Source: UBA5336 sp039818165
Lineage (GTDB): Bacteria; Pseudomonadota; Alphaproteobacteria; Caulobacterales; Hyphomonadaceae
Reading direction: 5' to 3'
NCBI GenBank assembly: GCA_039818165.1
Contig: JBCBUL010000006.1
Coordinates: 62,001 to 126,000, forward strand
Length of the DNA: 64,000 nt
A model generated the notes under the pieces. That model was given only the letters and a program-made list of their open reading frames with translations, had not been told where the DNA came from and did not search any database. The translations under genes and the position numbers were made by a program. Numbering within the stretch: position 1 is the stretch's first letter; each line of letters begins with the position of its first letter. Below, piece after piece: positions 8,490 through 17,579 of the stretch.

Positions 8490-9325
8490 GGAAGTGCCGG
8501 AAGACCGAGGACAAACAAGCCATGTTGGTCAGCAAATTTTGAGACCTCGTCGCGGTCAATAATCAAGGCGCCACCGGCCTCAACGGCCACCCCGGCCAGT
8601 CCGGCAGCTTGAATCCCCTTCAAGGTCGAAAGACCAATTGTAGGCAGATCGATTTTCCGCGTCTGAATGGGCTTGGGCACTTTCACCAACACACCTCGCG
8701 GCGCTTCCGTACTGCCGCGCAATTCGGCAGGCAGACCCGCACACCGGGCAAGCATCGCATCTGTGCCCTCCTGTGCCTCGACGGCCAGCACCAGACCATC
8801 GCAGACAATACACCCCTGCCCGATATCGAGCTTGCCAATCTCGCGCGCAACTTCACGGGCCCGTTGCACATCTGCCAAGCCGTTTTTGACTGGCATGACC
8901 CCGGCGATAAGGCCCTCTTCAGCCAGCAAGTGCTGGGCGATATCGTCCGCGCCACGAACAGAAAACCCTTCGGATTCAAGTTCCGACAGAATGAGTCGCA
9001 ACAAGGCATCATCGCCTTCGCGCGCCACCTTCAGGACTTTGGGTAAGAGTTTCGCACCACGCCAGTCCACCTTGAGCGCTGAAAAGTCGGGCCGCGACAC
9101 CATGCCCGCGAATACGACATCCCTGCAGCCTTCGGCCTTCAGCGTCTTGATCAGTTTTCCAAGCTCGCCGAGGCCAATAACTGTTCCCGGAAAGGACTCG
9201 AGTTCCGGTTCTTCAAATCCTTTCAGACGCGCTACGAACACGCCACGTCCGCTCGCGATGGCGCCTTGCGCAACCTGTACCGGCAGCTGACCTCGGCCTG
9301 CGACGAGGCCAATCGGACCGCTCAT
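8486..9325 (-). CDS. lpxI: UDP-2,3-diacylglucosamine pyrophosphatase LpxI
   Basis: Hydrolyses UDP-2,3-diacylglucosamine to lipid X in lipid A synthesis. LpxI replaces LpxH in alphaproteobacteria and uses an unrelated fold. The protein (279 aa) shows IGLVAGRGQLPV at the N-terminus, FAGMVSRPDFSALK, GDDALLRLI, the GQGCIVCDGLVLAVEAQEGTD region with the EGTD motif, and a C-terminal VEAGGALIIDRDEV segment. I set the start at the ATG at 9325, which overlaps the lpxA stop as ATGA, in preference to an in-frame ATG six codons upstream inside lpxA. The lpxB start overlaps its stop in the same way. Confidence 0.95.
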   Translation of the reverse strand: MSGPIGLVAGRGQLPVQVAQGAIASGRGVFVARLKGFEEPELESFPGTVIGLGELGKLIKTLKAEGCRDVVFAGMVSRPDFSALKVDWRGAKLLPKVLKVAREGDDALLRLILSELESEGFSVRGADDIAQHLLAEEGLIAGVMPVKNGLADVQRAREVAREIGKLDIGQGCIVCDGLVLAVEAQEGTDAMLARCAGLPAELRGSTEAPRGVLVKVPKPIQTRKIDLPTIGLSTLKGIQAAGLAGVAVEAGGALIIDRDEVSKFADQHGLFVLGLPALP

Positions 9326-10119
9326 ACCCGCTCCGGCAAACACAAGGGGCGCTTTCGGTCCTTCCTTATGAATTCCAGCAATTGGCTGACGTTTGAATTG
9401 CCAGAAAAGTCTATCTCTGCGCGCTGCATGCGCTCCAAAAGCGTTCCCGAGCCCTGAAAGATAGCTTTATAAGCCCGGCGCACCTCATGCAGGTCAGAGC
9501 GCGTAAATCCCCGACGCGTCAAACCTCTAATATTCAAACCCTGCAGGGATGCCCGATTTCCAGCGACCATGCCGAATGGGATCACATCCTCAACAAGAAT
9601 AGCACCGCCACCCACGAACGCGTAATCACCGATTTCAGTGAACTGGTGCACAGCCGCCGAGCCTCCCGCCCAGACGTGGCGCCCCGTCTTGATGTGCCCC
9701 GCATACTGCACACAGTTGGCCATGACATTGTTATCGCCGATATCGCAATCATGACCGAGATGGCAGTACGCCATCATGTAACAGTCCTCGCCCAGACGGG
9801 TATGTCGATTATGGTCCGGCAAGCCAGCATGGATCGTGACGCACTCTCGAAGGACCGACCGCGCACCGACTACAACGCCTGTATCCGGAGCATCCTTAGA
9901 GCCGATGCTCTGTGCGCGGCCACCGAGTGCTGCGCCGGAGAACACCTCCACCTGCTCCCCCAGATGAACCGCACCCGTCAACGTCACACGGCCGTGAAGC
10001 TTCACCCCATCTGAAAGAACCGCACCCGCCCCAATCTCGCAAAACGGGCCAACCTCCACGCCGGTCCCAATCTGCGCGCCATCATGGACGACAGAAGAAG
10101 GGTGAATTTTCGCGGTCAT
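9322..10119 (-). CDS. lpxA: Acyl-ACP--UDP-N-acetylglucosamine O-acyltransferase LpxA
   Basis: First committed acylation of lipid A synthesis: transfers a 3-hydroxyacyl chain from ACP to UDP-GlcNAc. With the start at 10119 the protein is 265 aa, standard for LpxA; this ATG overlaps the lpxD stop (ATGA), and the open frame further upstream lies within lpxD and is not protein-like. Hexapeptide repeats of a left-handed beta helix run from about residue 5 to 190 (IHPSSVVHDGAQIG, VEVGPFCEIG and so on). The catalytic His region AYCHLGHDC is present, as are YAGHIKTGRHVW and the C-terminal helical tail. Unlike the order I know from many relatives, no fabZ separates lpxD and lpxA. Confidence 0.96.
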   Translation of the reverse strand: MTAKIHPSSVVHDGAQIGTGVEVGPFCEIGAGAVLSDGVKLHGRVTLTGAVHLGEQVEVFSGAALGGRAQSIGSKDAPDTGVVVGARSVLRECVTIHAGLPDHNRHTRLGEDCYMMAYCHLGHDCDIGDNNVMANCVQYAGHIKTGRHVWAGGSAAVHQFTEIGDYAFVGGGAILVEDVIPFGMVAGNRASLQGLNIRGLTRRGFTRSDLHEVRRAYKAIFQGSGTLLERMQRAEIDFSGNSNVSQLLEFIRKDRKRPLCLPERV

Positions 10120-11132
10120 TTTGGCTTCTTCCGCTGGCGGATCTGTTTGTTGACCCAGGCGACCTCGCGCATGTACTCGCGCAGGGGCCGCGCCGGTGTT
10201 CCACCCCATGTCTCTCCATCGGGGATATCTCGAAACACACCCGATCCCGCGGCAAGGCTCGAGCCAACGCCGATACGAACATGGTCCGCAACGCCAGCGC
10301 GTCCGCCGAGACGTGCACCGTCGCCGATCGTGCAACTTCCGGATATTCCGCCATAGGCCGCAATGGCCACATCTCGGCCCACCACAACATTGTGACCTAT
10401 GTGGCAGAGATTATCGATCTTGGATCGCTCGCCAATGATCGTGTCATCGAACGCCCCCCGGTCGACAGTCGAGTTCGCACCGATGGTGACATCATCCTGC
10501 AGGATGACGCGGCCGAACTGGGGAACATCTTCCGCGCCGTCCGCGCTACCGATCACACCAAACCCTGCCTGGCCGATCCGGACACCGGATGCCAGGGTCA
10601 CCCGGTCTCCAATCAGAGAACATTCAATACTGAGATGGGCACCAAAAACACAATCGCGTCCAATCTGGACGCCAGGACCGATGACGGTGCCCGGACCGAT
10701 CAGAGTTCGTTCTCCGATCGCCGCTCCGGCACATACGATAACACCATCTGAAATTTCAGCACTGGGATGCACCTTAGCATCGCTCGAGACCCCGGCTTGG
10801 CTTGCCACGAGTGGCCGCACCTTAAACAGGGCCCCGCCCGCTCTTGCATGCATCAGTCGAGGCGCGTCGCAGATCAACGCAGCGACGCCGTTGGGCAAAT
10901 GCTGCGCTGCGTCTTCCTTTACGAGGCATGCAACCGCATGCGGGCTGACTCTTTTAGCGTCTTCAGGCTTGCCTTCGAAAAAACAAACATCCCCGGAAAC
11001 TGCGGAGGTCGATGATGACACTCCCGTAGCTTCCAGGGATGGATCACCTATCAGGCTGGCCTTCGCCAGTTCCGCCCACTTCTCCAACGTCACAGCCCCG
11101 TCGGACGCGAAAAAGCGGGAGTCCACTGGCAC
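10116..11132 (-). CDS. lpxD: UDP-3-O-acylglucosamine N-acyltransferase LpxD
   Basis: Adds the N-linked 3-hydroxyacyl chain in the third step of lipid A synthesis. The 338-residue protein has an N-terminal uridine-binding domain (ELAKASLIGDPSLEATGV), a long run of hexapeptide repeats (VHPSAEISDGVIVCAGAAIG onward), the catalytic His region LCHIGHNVVVG and a C-terminal helix. The start appears to be GTG at 11132, with AGGAGG nine bases upstream in a self-complementary GGAGGGCCCTCC; a second GTG two codons in is possible. It follows skp after 22 bases and overlaps lpxA by four. All three Lpx acyl/hydrolase steps and LpxB are therefore in one coupled unit. Confidence 0.95.
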   Translation of the reverse strand: MPVDSRFFASDGAVTLEKWAELAKASLIGDPSLEATGVSSSTSAVSGDVCFFEGKPEDAKRVSPHAVACLVKEDAAQHLPNGVAALICDAPRLMHARAGGALFKVRPLVASQAGVSSDAKVHPSAEISDGVIVCAGAAIGERTLIGPGTVIGPGVQIGRDCVFGAHLSIECSLIGDRVTLASGVRIGQAGFGVIGSADGAEDVPQFGRVILQDDVTIGANSTVDRGAFDDTIIGERSKIDNLCHIGHNVVVGRDVAIAAYGGISGSCTIGDGARLGGRAGVADHVRIGVGSSLAAGSGVFRDIPDGETWGGTPARPLREYMREVAWVNKQIRQRKKPK

Positions 11133-11154
11133 GGAGGGCCCTCCTGTCTGAGCC

Positions 11155-11742
11155 TTACTGGCTCGGTTGGGTCGGCAAACGCTCGCGCGTCACGTTAATG
11201 GTTGGCGAACGGCTGTCGAGTTTCTGGATAACTCGATCTGTCACATCAACGGCAGGAAGCGCAATCATAACATCGCCCGCGGAAAGCATAATCTGGGCGC
11301 CCTGCTCGCTCATGACCTCATCGAGCACAGGTTTGAGTGCTTCGCGAAATGCTACGCCTGCTTTTTGCTGCGTCATGGCCAGTTCGGCAGACCGCCGGTC
11401 GCTTTCCTGGCTCAGGCTCCGCAAACGCGTTTGATAGTCACGCGCCTGCTGTTGCAACTCCGTATCGGCGCGAGCAGCTTCGGGTGTGATGTTTGCTGTC
11501 TTTGCTTCGATGGTGGCGCCGAGTTGTTCAAGTGACTGGGCGGTTGGCTGCAGTTCACGCTGCATTTGACCTTCAATATTCTCGATCTTGGTGCGCATGT
11601 CCTGGCCTGCGCGGCTCTCGGTGAGCACGCGACCCTGGTCGACAACAACGACTTTCGTGCCCTGTGCATTGGCAGGCGCGACGACAGCGAGGCTGGAAAA
11701 GGCGAGCGCAAAGGCTGCCAATAATGATTTAAGGTACGGCAT
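11155..11742 (-). CDS. skp: OmpH/Skp-family periplasmic chaperone
   Basis: Periplasmic holdase that carries unfolded outer-membrane proteins to the BAM complex. The 195-residue protein begins with a clear Sec signal peptide ending APANAQ, followed by the OmpH strand KVVVVDQGRVLTES and a long charged coiled-coil region (about residues 45-140) that would form the tentacles of the trimer, then a short beta return segment. Position directly after bamA, 20 bases downstream, and before lpxD is the conserved arrangement. It is somewhat longer than E. coli Skp because of a C-terminal extension rich in Ser, Thr and Pro. Confidence 0.9.
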   Translation of the reverse strand: MPYLKSLLAAFALAFSSLAVVAPANAQGTKVVVVDQGRVLTESRAGQDMRTKIENIEGQMQRELQPTAQSLEQLGATIEAKTANITPEAARADTELQQQARDYQTRLRSLSQESDRRSAELAMTQQKAGVAFREALKPVLDEVMSEQGAQIMLSAGDVMIALPAVDVTDRVIQKLDSRSPTINVTRERLPTQPSQ

Positions 11743-11762
11743 GGGAGGAGACTCCTTGGGGG

Positions 11763-14366
11763 CTAGAACCGTGTTGAAGTGGAGAACCGGAACGTTTCTG
11801 TCCGGTCATAGTCTTCCTTGCGGAGGATTTGGGAAAAGTCGAAGCGAATGGGACCAAAGGGGCTGTCCCAGAACACGCTGAGACCTGCTGAGGCGCGTAG
11901 GGACAGCTCATCTTCTGTGAACTGGACCGCTGGCTGTCCAGTGAGACTGTCTGTGAAGAAGATGTTCTCGTCCTGATCGGTATCCTCGAGGACGCCGAGA
12001 GATCCAACATCCGTGAACAGGGCTGTTTTGATCCCATATTCTTCAGGCAACAGGTTCGGAACCGCAAGCTCAAACGTACCTTGGTAGTAGGCATTGCCAC
12101 CTAGCGCGCGTCCGCGGCGAAGGTCTTGTTCGTTATTGTCGTCGTCAAACACGCGGATGTTCTGGCGTGGGCCAAGCCCTGCCACGTCGAACCCGCGGAA
12201 GGAACTGCCACCTCGGAAAAAGCGGTTATTAATCCGCACTGTATCATCACCAAGAGGCGTGATGTAACCTGCAGAAAGTCGTGACGAGAAGCGGAAACCG
12301 CCCCAGAGCCCACGATACCACGCCGCCGTTGCTTCCGTTCGAAGGTATTGCACGTCACCGCCAAGGCCCGCGAAATCCTGGCTGAGGGACATGTCAAAGC
12401 CGCGTGTTGGCTCAATCGGATCATTTCGACGGTCCCACTGCCAAGTGTAACCGAGGATCGAGGATATTTCGGATCGCTCACTCTGGCAGATTGAGGCGCC
12501 GGGGATCAAAGCCTGTTGGCTGGGGGCAATTGCATCCGAACAGATATCCGCCGTCAAAGCGCCATCTGGCAAAGGCGTTTGGCTGGCAGACACAAACACC
12601 GTGCGGAACGTATCATCGGACGGGTCATCCGGCGTATCTTCCCCGCTGACCTGTATCTGTTCCGTCACCAGATTGCCGTCGCCATCAATCACGACGAGAT
12701 CATCGTCCACGTTGATCTCATCATTCTGAAGGCGGTAGCGCAGGCCTAAATTGGTCCGTTCAGTGATCGGGAAACCAACGCGGAGACCCGCACCATAGGT
12801 TTGTGTTTCGAAATTGGCTTGATCCAGAAAGTCCGACCGTGTCGCAAAGATATCGATACCGGCAGCGAGATTGCGGTCCAGGAAGCGCGGCTCTGTGAAG
12901 CGGAAATCAACAAACTGGTTTGTCTGAGACGCCGATACACGCGCGACCAGGGATTGCCCGGTGCCGCGCAGGTTCCGCTGCGTCACGGAGACATCCAGCA
13001 GGAATGCATCAACAGAAGAAAAGCCTGCTGCGAAAGACAGTTCGCCCGTTGCTTGTTCTTCCACGGTGACGTTCACGACCGTTCTATCTGGCTCGCTACC
13101 CGGTTCTTCGGTAACTTCCACTTCGCCGAAGAAGCCCAGGGCGCGGACCCGGTTCCGCGAGCGGTCCAAAAGAATTCGGTTGAACGCGTCACCTTCGGTG
13201 ATCCGCAATTCGCGCCGGATCACCCTGTCCAGTGTGCGCGTGTTCCCGACAATATTGATCCGTTCCACATAAACACGTGGACCCTCATCAATAGCGAATG
13301 TCACGTTCACTTTGTTCGTGGTTGGGTCGGCAACGATACGGGGTCGGATGTCTACAAAGGCATACCCGGCAACCCCGGCTGCGAATGTCAGCGTATCAAT
13401 TATGTCTTCGATACGGTCACTCTGGTAAAGATCGCCATCCTGGATGGAAATGGCGCGGCGCAAGCCTTCTGCGCTCAGCTTTTCCAGGGCCGTCTCGACC
13501 TCGATCTCACCGAATTCGTACTGCTCTCCCTCATCAATGGTGAAGGTGATGTAGAAGTCTTCCTGATCCGGCGTCAGATCCGCCACGGCTGAGACGACGC
13601 GGAAATCGTAATACCCTTGGTTTTGGTAGAAGCGGCGGACAACGTCACGGTCGAAATCCAGACGGCCTGGATCGTAGTTGTCATTCGACGAGAAGAACCG
13701 CCACCAGCGGGACTGCTTGGTCACGATCTCGCTGCGCAAACGCGAATCCGAGAAAATCTCGTTGCCGATGAAATTGATCGCCCGGACACCCGTCACGGGG
13801 CCTTCGGTCATTTTGAAGATTAGATCGACCCGGTTCTGGTCCAGCGGCTTGTACTCGGGCTCGACGTTCGCACTGAAGCGGCCGGATTGGCGGTAGAGTT
13901 CGAGGATCCGCTGCACATCTGACTGGACGCGAGCCGCCGTGAAGATACCGCGCGGAGCCGCCTGGATTTCCTCGCGAAGCTTGTCGTCATCGAGCGCGCG
14001 GTTTCCTTCGAAGATCACACGGTTGATGATGGGGTTTTCCACGACTTGGACGACCAGGTCCGAGCCGCGCCGGTCGATCGCGACATCCGCAAACAGCCCA
14101 GTTGCGAAGAGCGTTTTGAGACTGAGGTCAATCCGGTCCGCGTCAAAGGGGTCCCCGGCTTCCAGAAGGAGGTAGGACTGGACCGTACGGGCCTCAATCC
14201 TCTGGTTGCCTTCGACGACAATGGTGCGAATTGAACCCGCCAGCAGATCTTCCTGGGCCGCCGCCTGGTTGGCTAATCCCGCATTGGGGATTACGGCCAA
14301 AGCAGCGGCCATCGCTGTCGCGGAGAGAATCGAACGCATCTTCGACGACCTTTTCAAATTCGGCAT
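11763..14366 (-). CDS. bamA: Outer-membrane protein assembly factor BamA
   Basis: Core Omp85 protein that folds beta-barrel proteins into the outer membrane. The 867-residue product has a signal peptide (cut near AAAQ), five POTRA domains from about residue 45 to 445 (IRTIVVEGNQRIEART, NRVIFEGNRALDDDKL, VRAINFIGNEIFSDS, VYVERINIVGNTRTLDRVI) and a C-terminal 16-strand barrel containing the FRGF lid motif in GGSSFRGFDVAGLGPR and ending in the terminal Phe. The ATG at 14366 is listed; the ATG at 14339 has a better AAAGG ribosome site and may be the real start, giving a shorter signal peptide. It lies between rseP and skp in the classical order. Confidence 0.96.
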   Translation of the reverse strand: MPNLKRSSKMRSILSATAMAAALAVIPNAGLANQAAAQEDLLAGSIRTIVVEGNQRIEARTVQSYLLLEAGDPFDADRIDLSLKTLFATGLFADVAIDRRGSDLVVQVVENPIINRVIFEGNRALDDDKLREEIQAAPRGIFTAARVQSDVQRILELYRQSGRFSANVEPEYKPLDQNRVDLIFKMTEGPVTGVRAINFIGNEIFSDSRLRSEIVTKQSRWWRFFSSNDNYDPGRLDFDRDVVRRFYQNQGYYDFRVVSAVADLTPDQEDFYITFTIDEGEQYEFGEIEVETALEKLSAEGLRRAISIQDGDLYQSDRIEDIIDTLTFAAGVAGYAFVDIRPRIVADPTTNKVNVTFAIDEGPRVYVERINIVGNTRTLDRVIRRELRITEGDAFNRILLDRSRNRVRALGFFGEVEVTEEPGSEPDRTVVNVTVEEQATGELSFAAGFSSVDAFLLDVSVTQRNLRGTGQSLVARVSASQTNQFVDFRFTEPRFLDRNLAAGIDIFATRSDFLDQANFETQTYGAGLRVGFPITERTNLGLRYRLQNDEINVDDDLVVIDGDGNLVTEQIQVSGEDTPDDPSDDTFRTVFVSASQTPLPDGALTADICSDAIAPSQQALIPGASICQSERSEISSILGYTWQWDRRNDPIEPTRGFDMSLSQDFAGLGGDVQYLRTEATAAWYRGLWGGFRFSSRLSAGYITPLGDDTVRINNRFFRGGSSFRGFDVAGLGPRQNIRVFDDDNNEQDLRRGRALGGNAYYQGTFELAVPNLLPEEYGIKTALFTDVGSLGVLEDTDQDENIFFTDSLTGQPAVQFTEDELSLRASAGLSVFWDSPFGPIRFDFSQILRKEDYDRTETFRFSTSTRF

Positions 14367-14388
14367 ACTGGAAGCTCTACTCTACTGA

Positions 14389-15561
14389 CTAGCTGCCCGC
14401 CGTGGTGAACACACCCGTTTCGAGAATGTCGCCGAAGGTGACGACCACGAAGAGCCCTATAAGCAGGAAGAAGCCCACTGTCAGCGCGCCCTCCTGTATT
14501 TTCTCAGGCAATGCCTTTCCCGTCACAGCTTCCCACGCATGAAAAACCACATGACCGCCATCGAGGATCGGAAACGGAAGAAGGTTGAAAAGCCCGATGC
14601 CTATTGAGATCAGAGCGCACAATTGCAGTGCGGTCCAACCCAGGGAGGCGAGCCGGTCGCCCAGTGGGACCTGTTCGACTTCCATGGTGCGATTTACCAC
14701 ACGGCGGGACACATCACCAATGCCGACGGGTCCGGAAAGCGTGCTGATACTCTCGCGCCCGGTCGCGATACGGACGATCATGTTCACGGTCATATCGACC
14801 GTATCGGCCGTCTGACCCAATCCAGCCTGCAACGCGCCGATGGGGCCATAGGTTCGTGGCTCCAATGGCAGCGGATCGAAACGCGCGTCGATTGTACCGA
14901 GGTCCGTCATCTGCCCGAGCCCATTGTCCCTGCGCCGACGCTCTGGGGTGACTGTAAGTTCTACTTCTGCACCATCGCGCTGCACCTTGAGCGGAATTGG
15001 ATCTCCAGCACCAAGTTGGATCGGGATCAGGAAGTCGCGGCTGTTCTGAATCAGTTTCCCATCAATATGGGTGACAATATCCCCGGGGATGAGTCCCGCT
15101 TCGGCGGCCGGCTTTCCCTCGGCAACGGACGCAATAACGATCTGGTTTCGCGCGGTTCCGTTGACCCAGACAATCAAAGTGAAAAGCAAAACCGCGAGCA
15201 CGAAATTGGCGGCAGGACCTGCAAGGGACACAACAATGCGTTGGATGGGTGTGAGATCATTATAGGGCTTGCCAACCGGACCTGACTCCACGACCCCGAC
15301 ATCTCGTGGCCCTTGAGCTTCACCGATGAATTTCACAAAGCCGCCCAGGGGGATCCAATTGATCCTCCATCGCGTCCCGTTCTTGTCCTTAAGCTCGGTG
15401 ATTGAATTGCCAAATCCGACGGAAAAGGACTCAACGGCGGCCCCAAACCCGCGACCCGCCCAGTAGTGTCCCAGCTCGTGAATCACCACGACCACGCCCA
15501 ACATGGTGATGAGCGACGCAAAGAATATCAGCGTCTGTATTACTGCGCTGTCCAAGGTCAC
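14389..15561 (-). CDS. rseP: RIP metalloprotease RseP (site-2 protease)
   Basis: Inner-membrane zinc protease that cuts transmembrane segments, for example of anti-sigma factors and leftover signal peptides. The 390-residue protein has the zinc motif HELGH at residues 28-32 in the first membrane helix, one periplasmic PDZ domain (about 130-220, AEAGLIPGDIVTHIDG), and the second metal-binding motif LLPFPILDGGH near residue 335, followed by a last membrane helix. Many S2P family members have two PDZ domains; only one is clear here, as in shorter alphaproteobacterial forms. The start is GTG overlapping the dxr stop (GTGA). bamA follows after 22 bases. Confidence 0.94.
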   Translation of the reverse strand: MTLDSAVIQTLIFFASLITMLGVVVVIHELGHYWAGRGFGAAVESFSVGFGNSITELKDKNGTRWRINWIPLGGFVKFIGEAQGPRDVGVVESGPVGKPYNDLTPIQRIVVSLAGPAANFVLAVLLFTLIVWVNGTARNQIVIASVAEGKPAAEAGLIPGDIVTHIDGKLIQNSRDFLIPIQLGAGDPIPLKVQRDGAEVELTVTPERRRRDNGLGQMTDLGTIDARFDPLPLEPRTYGPIGALQAGLGQTADTVDMTVNMIVRIATGRESISTLSGPVGIGDVSRRVVNRTMEVEQVPLGDRLASLGWTALQLCALISIGIGLFNLLPFPILDGGHVVFHAWEAVTGKALPEKIQEGALTVGFFLLIGLFVVVTFGDILETGVFTTAGS

Positions 15562-16760
15562 ACTCCTGCGCGGCGCGGCGCCGCTTTCAACTCATCCAGT
15601 GTCAGATCGCGCACCCGTGTATCGAGATACTCGATCTCCTCCAATGACATGCACGACAAACCGGCAAAGTTTGTGGCTTCAAACCGATCGAGCATTTCTC
15701 CTACCGCCCAGCTTATGTCGAGAAAACCGCAAGCGCCTGAAATAAATGCAGTAACAGCTGCTTCATTAGCGCTATTTAACACTGTGGCAGCCGCATTTCC
15801 CAGAGCGCTCGCCCGGCGCGCATAGTCCACTGCCGGAAACCGAAGCGCATCCACAGGTGAGAAATCGAGTTGGCCAACTTCAGCGAGGTTGAGCCGTTCC
15901 ACGGTTGTGGCGACGCGATTCGGCCAGGCCAGGGCATGGGCGATAGGTGTTCGCATATCCGGCGTGCCCAACTGTGCCAGGACTGATCCATCCACATAGT
16001 GTGCCATGCCGTGAATGATCGACTGTGGGTGCACCACCACATCAATCTGCGACGGCGGCAGATCAAACAAATACGCTGCTTCAATGAACTCAAGCGCCTT
16101 GTTCATCAGCGTCGCGCTATCGATCGAGTTTTTGACGCCCATGTCCCAATTCGGATGGGCTTTCGCCTGCTCCGGCGTAGCCGTCTCCATATCGGCCAGA
16201 GAATGCAGCCGGAACGGGCCTCCCGAAGCCGTTATCGTCAGACGCTCCACTTCTTCTTTGCGCTGAAGCACCTGGAAAATCGCATTGTGCTCACTGTCGA
16301 CCGGAAGGATTTCGGCGCCGTGAACAGCCGCCTCCGACAGGATCAAACCTCCAGCGCAGACGATACTTTCCTTGTTTGCCAGCGCGATCGTTGTGCCTTG
16401 ATTCACGGCTGCAAGCGTCGATGCCAAACCGGCTGAACCCGATATGGCAGCCAGTAGCTTGTCGCAGGGGCGCGTTGCGGCCTCAATGGCAGCCAATTCG
16501 CCCGACGCATGCTCAATTCCAGTTCCCGACAACCCATCAGCTAACCGCGTGGACAGGGCGTCATCGGCGATAACGGCGATGGCGGGGCTGAGGCGTTTTG
16601 CGAGAGCGATGAGTCCATCAACGTTCCTGCCAGCCACCAAAGCTTCGACAGCAAAAACCGGGGCATCCGAAGACGCATTCGCATGTTCGATCACGTCCGC
16701 CGCTGACAGACCAATGGAGCCCGTAGCGCCCATAATCGAAATGCGGATCGGATCGCCCAT
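15558..16760 (-). CDS. dxr: 1-deoxy-D-xylulose 5-phosphate reductoisomerase Dxr
   Basis: Second enzyme of the MEP isoprenoid pathway, making 2-C-methyl-D-erythritol 4-phosphate with NADPH. With the ATG at 16760 the protein is 400 aa. It shows the NADPH-binding GATGSIG near residue 11, the ALANKESIVCAG segment, the metal-binding PVDSEHNA, the flexible-loop ITASGGPFR, the NWDMGVKNSIDSATLMNK motif and the VVHPQSIIHGMA segment. The upstream in-frame extension to 16829 lies inside cdsA and is rejected. It sits five bases after cdsA and overlaps rseP. Placed next to uppS, it feeds isoprenoid units for undecaprenyl phosphate. Confidence 0.97.
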   Translation of the reverse strand: MGDPIRISIMGATGSIGLSAADVIEHANASSDAPVFAVEALVAGRNVDGLIALAKRLSPAIAVIADDALSTRLADGLSGTGIEHASGELAAIEAATRPCDKLLAAISGSAGLASTLAAVNQGTTIALANKESIVCAGGLILSEAAVHGAEILPVDSEHNAIFQVLQRKEEVERLTITASGGPFRLHSLADMETATPEQAKAHPNWDMGVKNSIDSATLMNKALEFIEAAYLFDLPPSQIDVVVHPQSIIHGMAHYVDGSVLAQLGTPDMRTPIAHALAWPNRVATTVERLNLAEVGQLDFSPVDALRFPAVDYARRASALGNAAATVLNSANEAAVTAFISGACGFLDISWAVGEMLDRFEATNFAGLSCMSLEEIEYLDTRVRDLTLDELKAAPRRAGV

Positions 16761-16765
16761 AAAAC

Positions 16766-17575
16766 CTAAAACCCCAATGCCGCAGCCAAACCTGGGCTCG
16801 CCAGAAACACAGCCACCGCGACAACGCAAACTGCGCCCAATCCGTCAACCCGGTCCATGACCCCACCATGTCCTGGGACGAAGCCTGAGACATCCTTCAC
16901 ACCGAATTGGCGTTTGATCTGGGATTCGAGCAAATCGCCAAGCTGGGCCACGATTGATATACTCGAGCCCATCGCTAACCAAAGCCAAATGGGCGATCCC
17001 AAATAGTTTGCTACGACTGCACCCAATGTCATCGAAAGACCAATCGCGCCCATAGCGCCGCTCCAGGTCTTGTTGGGGCTGTTTGTGCTCAACGTTGGCC
17101 CACCAAACAGTCGCCCGGCAAAGTAGGCTCCCGAGTCCGACGCCCAGACGATGACCATCAGCGTGAGCGCAGCGAGCATGCCGTTCCAGGGGCCGCCCTC
17201 TCGGAGCACCTGCAGCGCGAACGGAAGACCACCCGCGTACATCATTCCAAAGGCGGCGAGCGTAAATCGCTTGCGATGATACAAACCGAACAGGAATGCG
17301 AACGCAGCCAACATCATAGACACGTTAAAGGCGTTCAGGAATCCAAATCCCAAATTGATCAGAGCAAGCGCGAGAACAACGGTCCAGTACGGCCCCTGCC
17401 CAGCCATCCGACACCATTCAAATCCCATAATGGCCGCGAAGGCGGCTGAGCTGCCCGCAAGCCACCACCCTCCCTCGAAAACCACAAAAAACGCGAACGG
17501 GATAAGTATTGCAGCGGAAGCCAACCGTACCGCGAGATCACCCGCGCGCCGACCCGTGTCAGCAACATCTTTCAT
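16766..17575 (-). CDS. cdsA: Phosphatidate cytidylyltransferase CdsA
   Basis: Makes CDP-diacylglycerol from phosphatidic acid and CTP, the branch point of phospholipid synthesis in the inner membrane. The chosen ATG at 17575 gives 269 aa with about seven to eight membrane helices. The C-terminal CdsA signature is complete: S-x-I-K-R, then KDVSGFVPGHGGVMDRVDG. It starts four bases after the uppS stop; the open frame upstream to 17749 overlaps uppS and is not used. Its product pathway joins the neighbouring isoprenoid and lipid A genes as an envelope lipid block. Confidence 0.95.
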   Translation of the reverse strand: MKDVADTGRRAGDLAVRLASAAILIPFAFFVVFEGGWWLAGSSAAFAAIMGFEWCRMAGQGPYWTVVLALALINLGFGFLNAFNVSMMLAAFAFLFGLYHRKRFTLAAFGMMYAGGLPFALQVLREGGPWNGMLAALTLMVIVWASDSGAYFAGRLFGGPTLSTNSPNKTWSGAMGAIGLSMTLGAVVANYLGSPIWLWLAMGSSISIVAQLGDLLESQIKRQFGVKDVSGFVPGHGGVMDRVDGLGAVCVVAVAVFLASPGLAAALGF

Positions 17576-17579
17576 TGAC

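Noticed and set aside
11133..11144. Palindrome GGAGGGCCCTCC at the lpxD ribosome site as a regulatory switch
   Set aside because: A perfect palindrome without a loop can form only a few pairs in RNA; most likely chance around a Shine-Dalgarno sequence.
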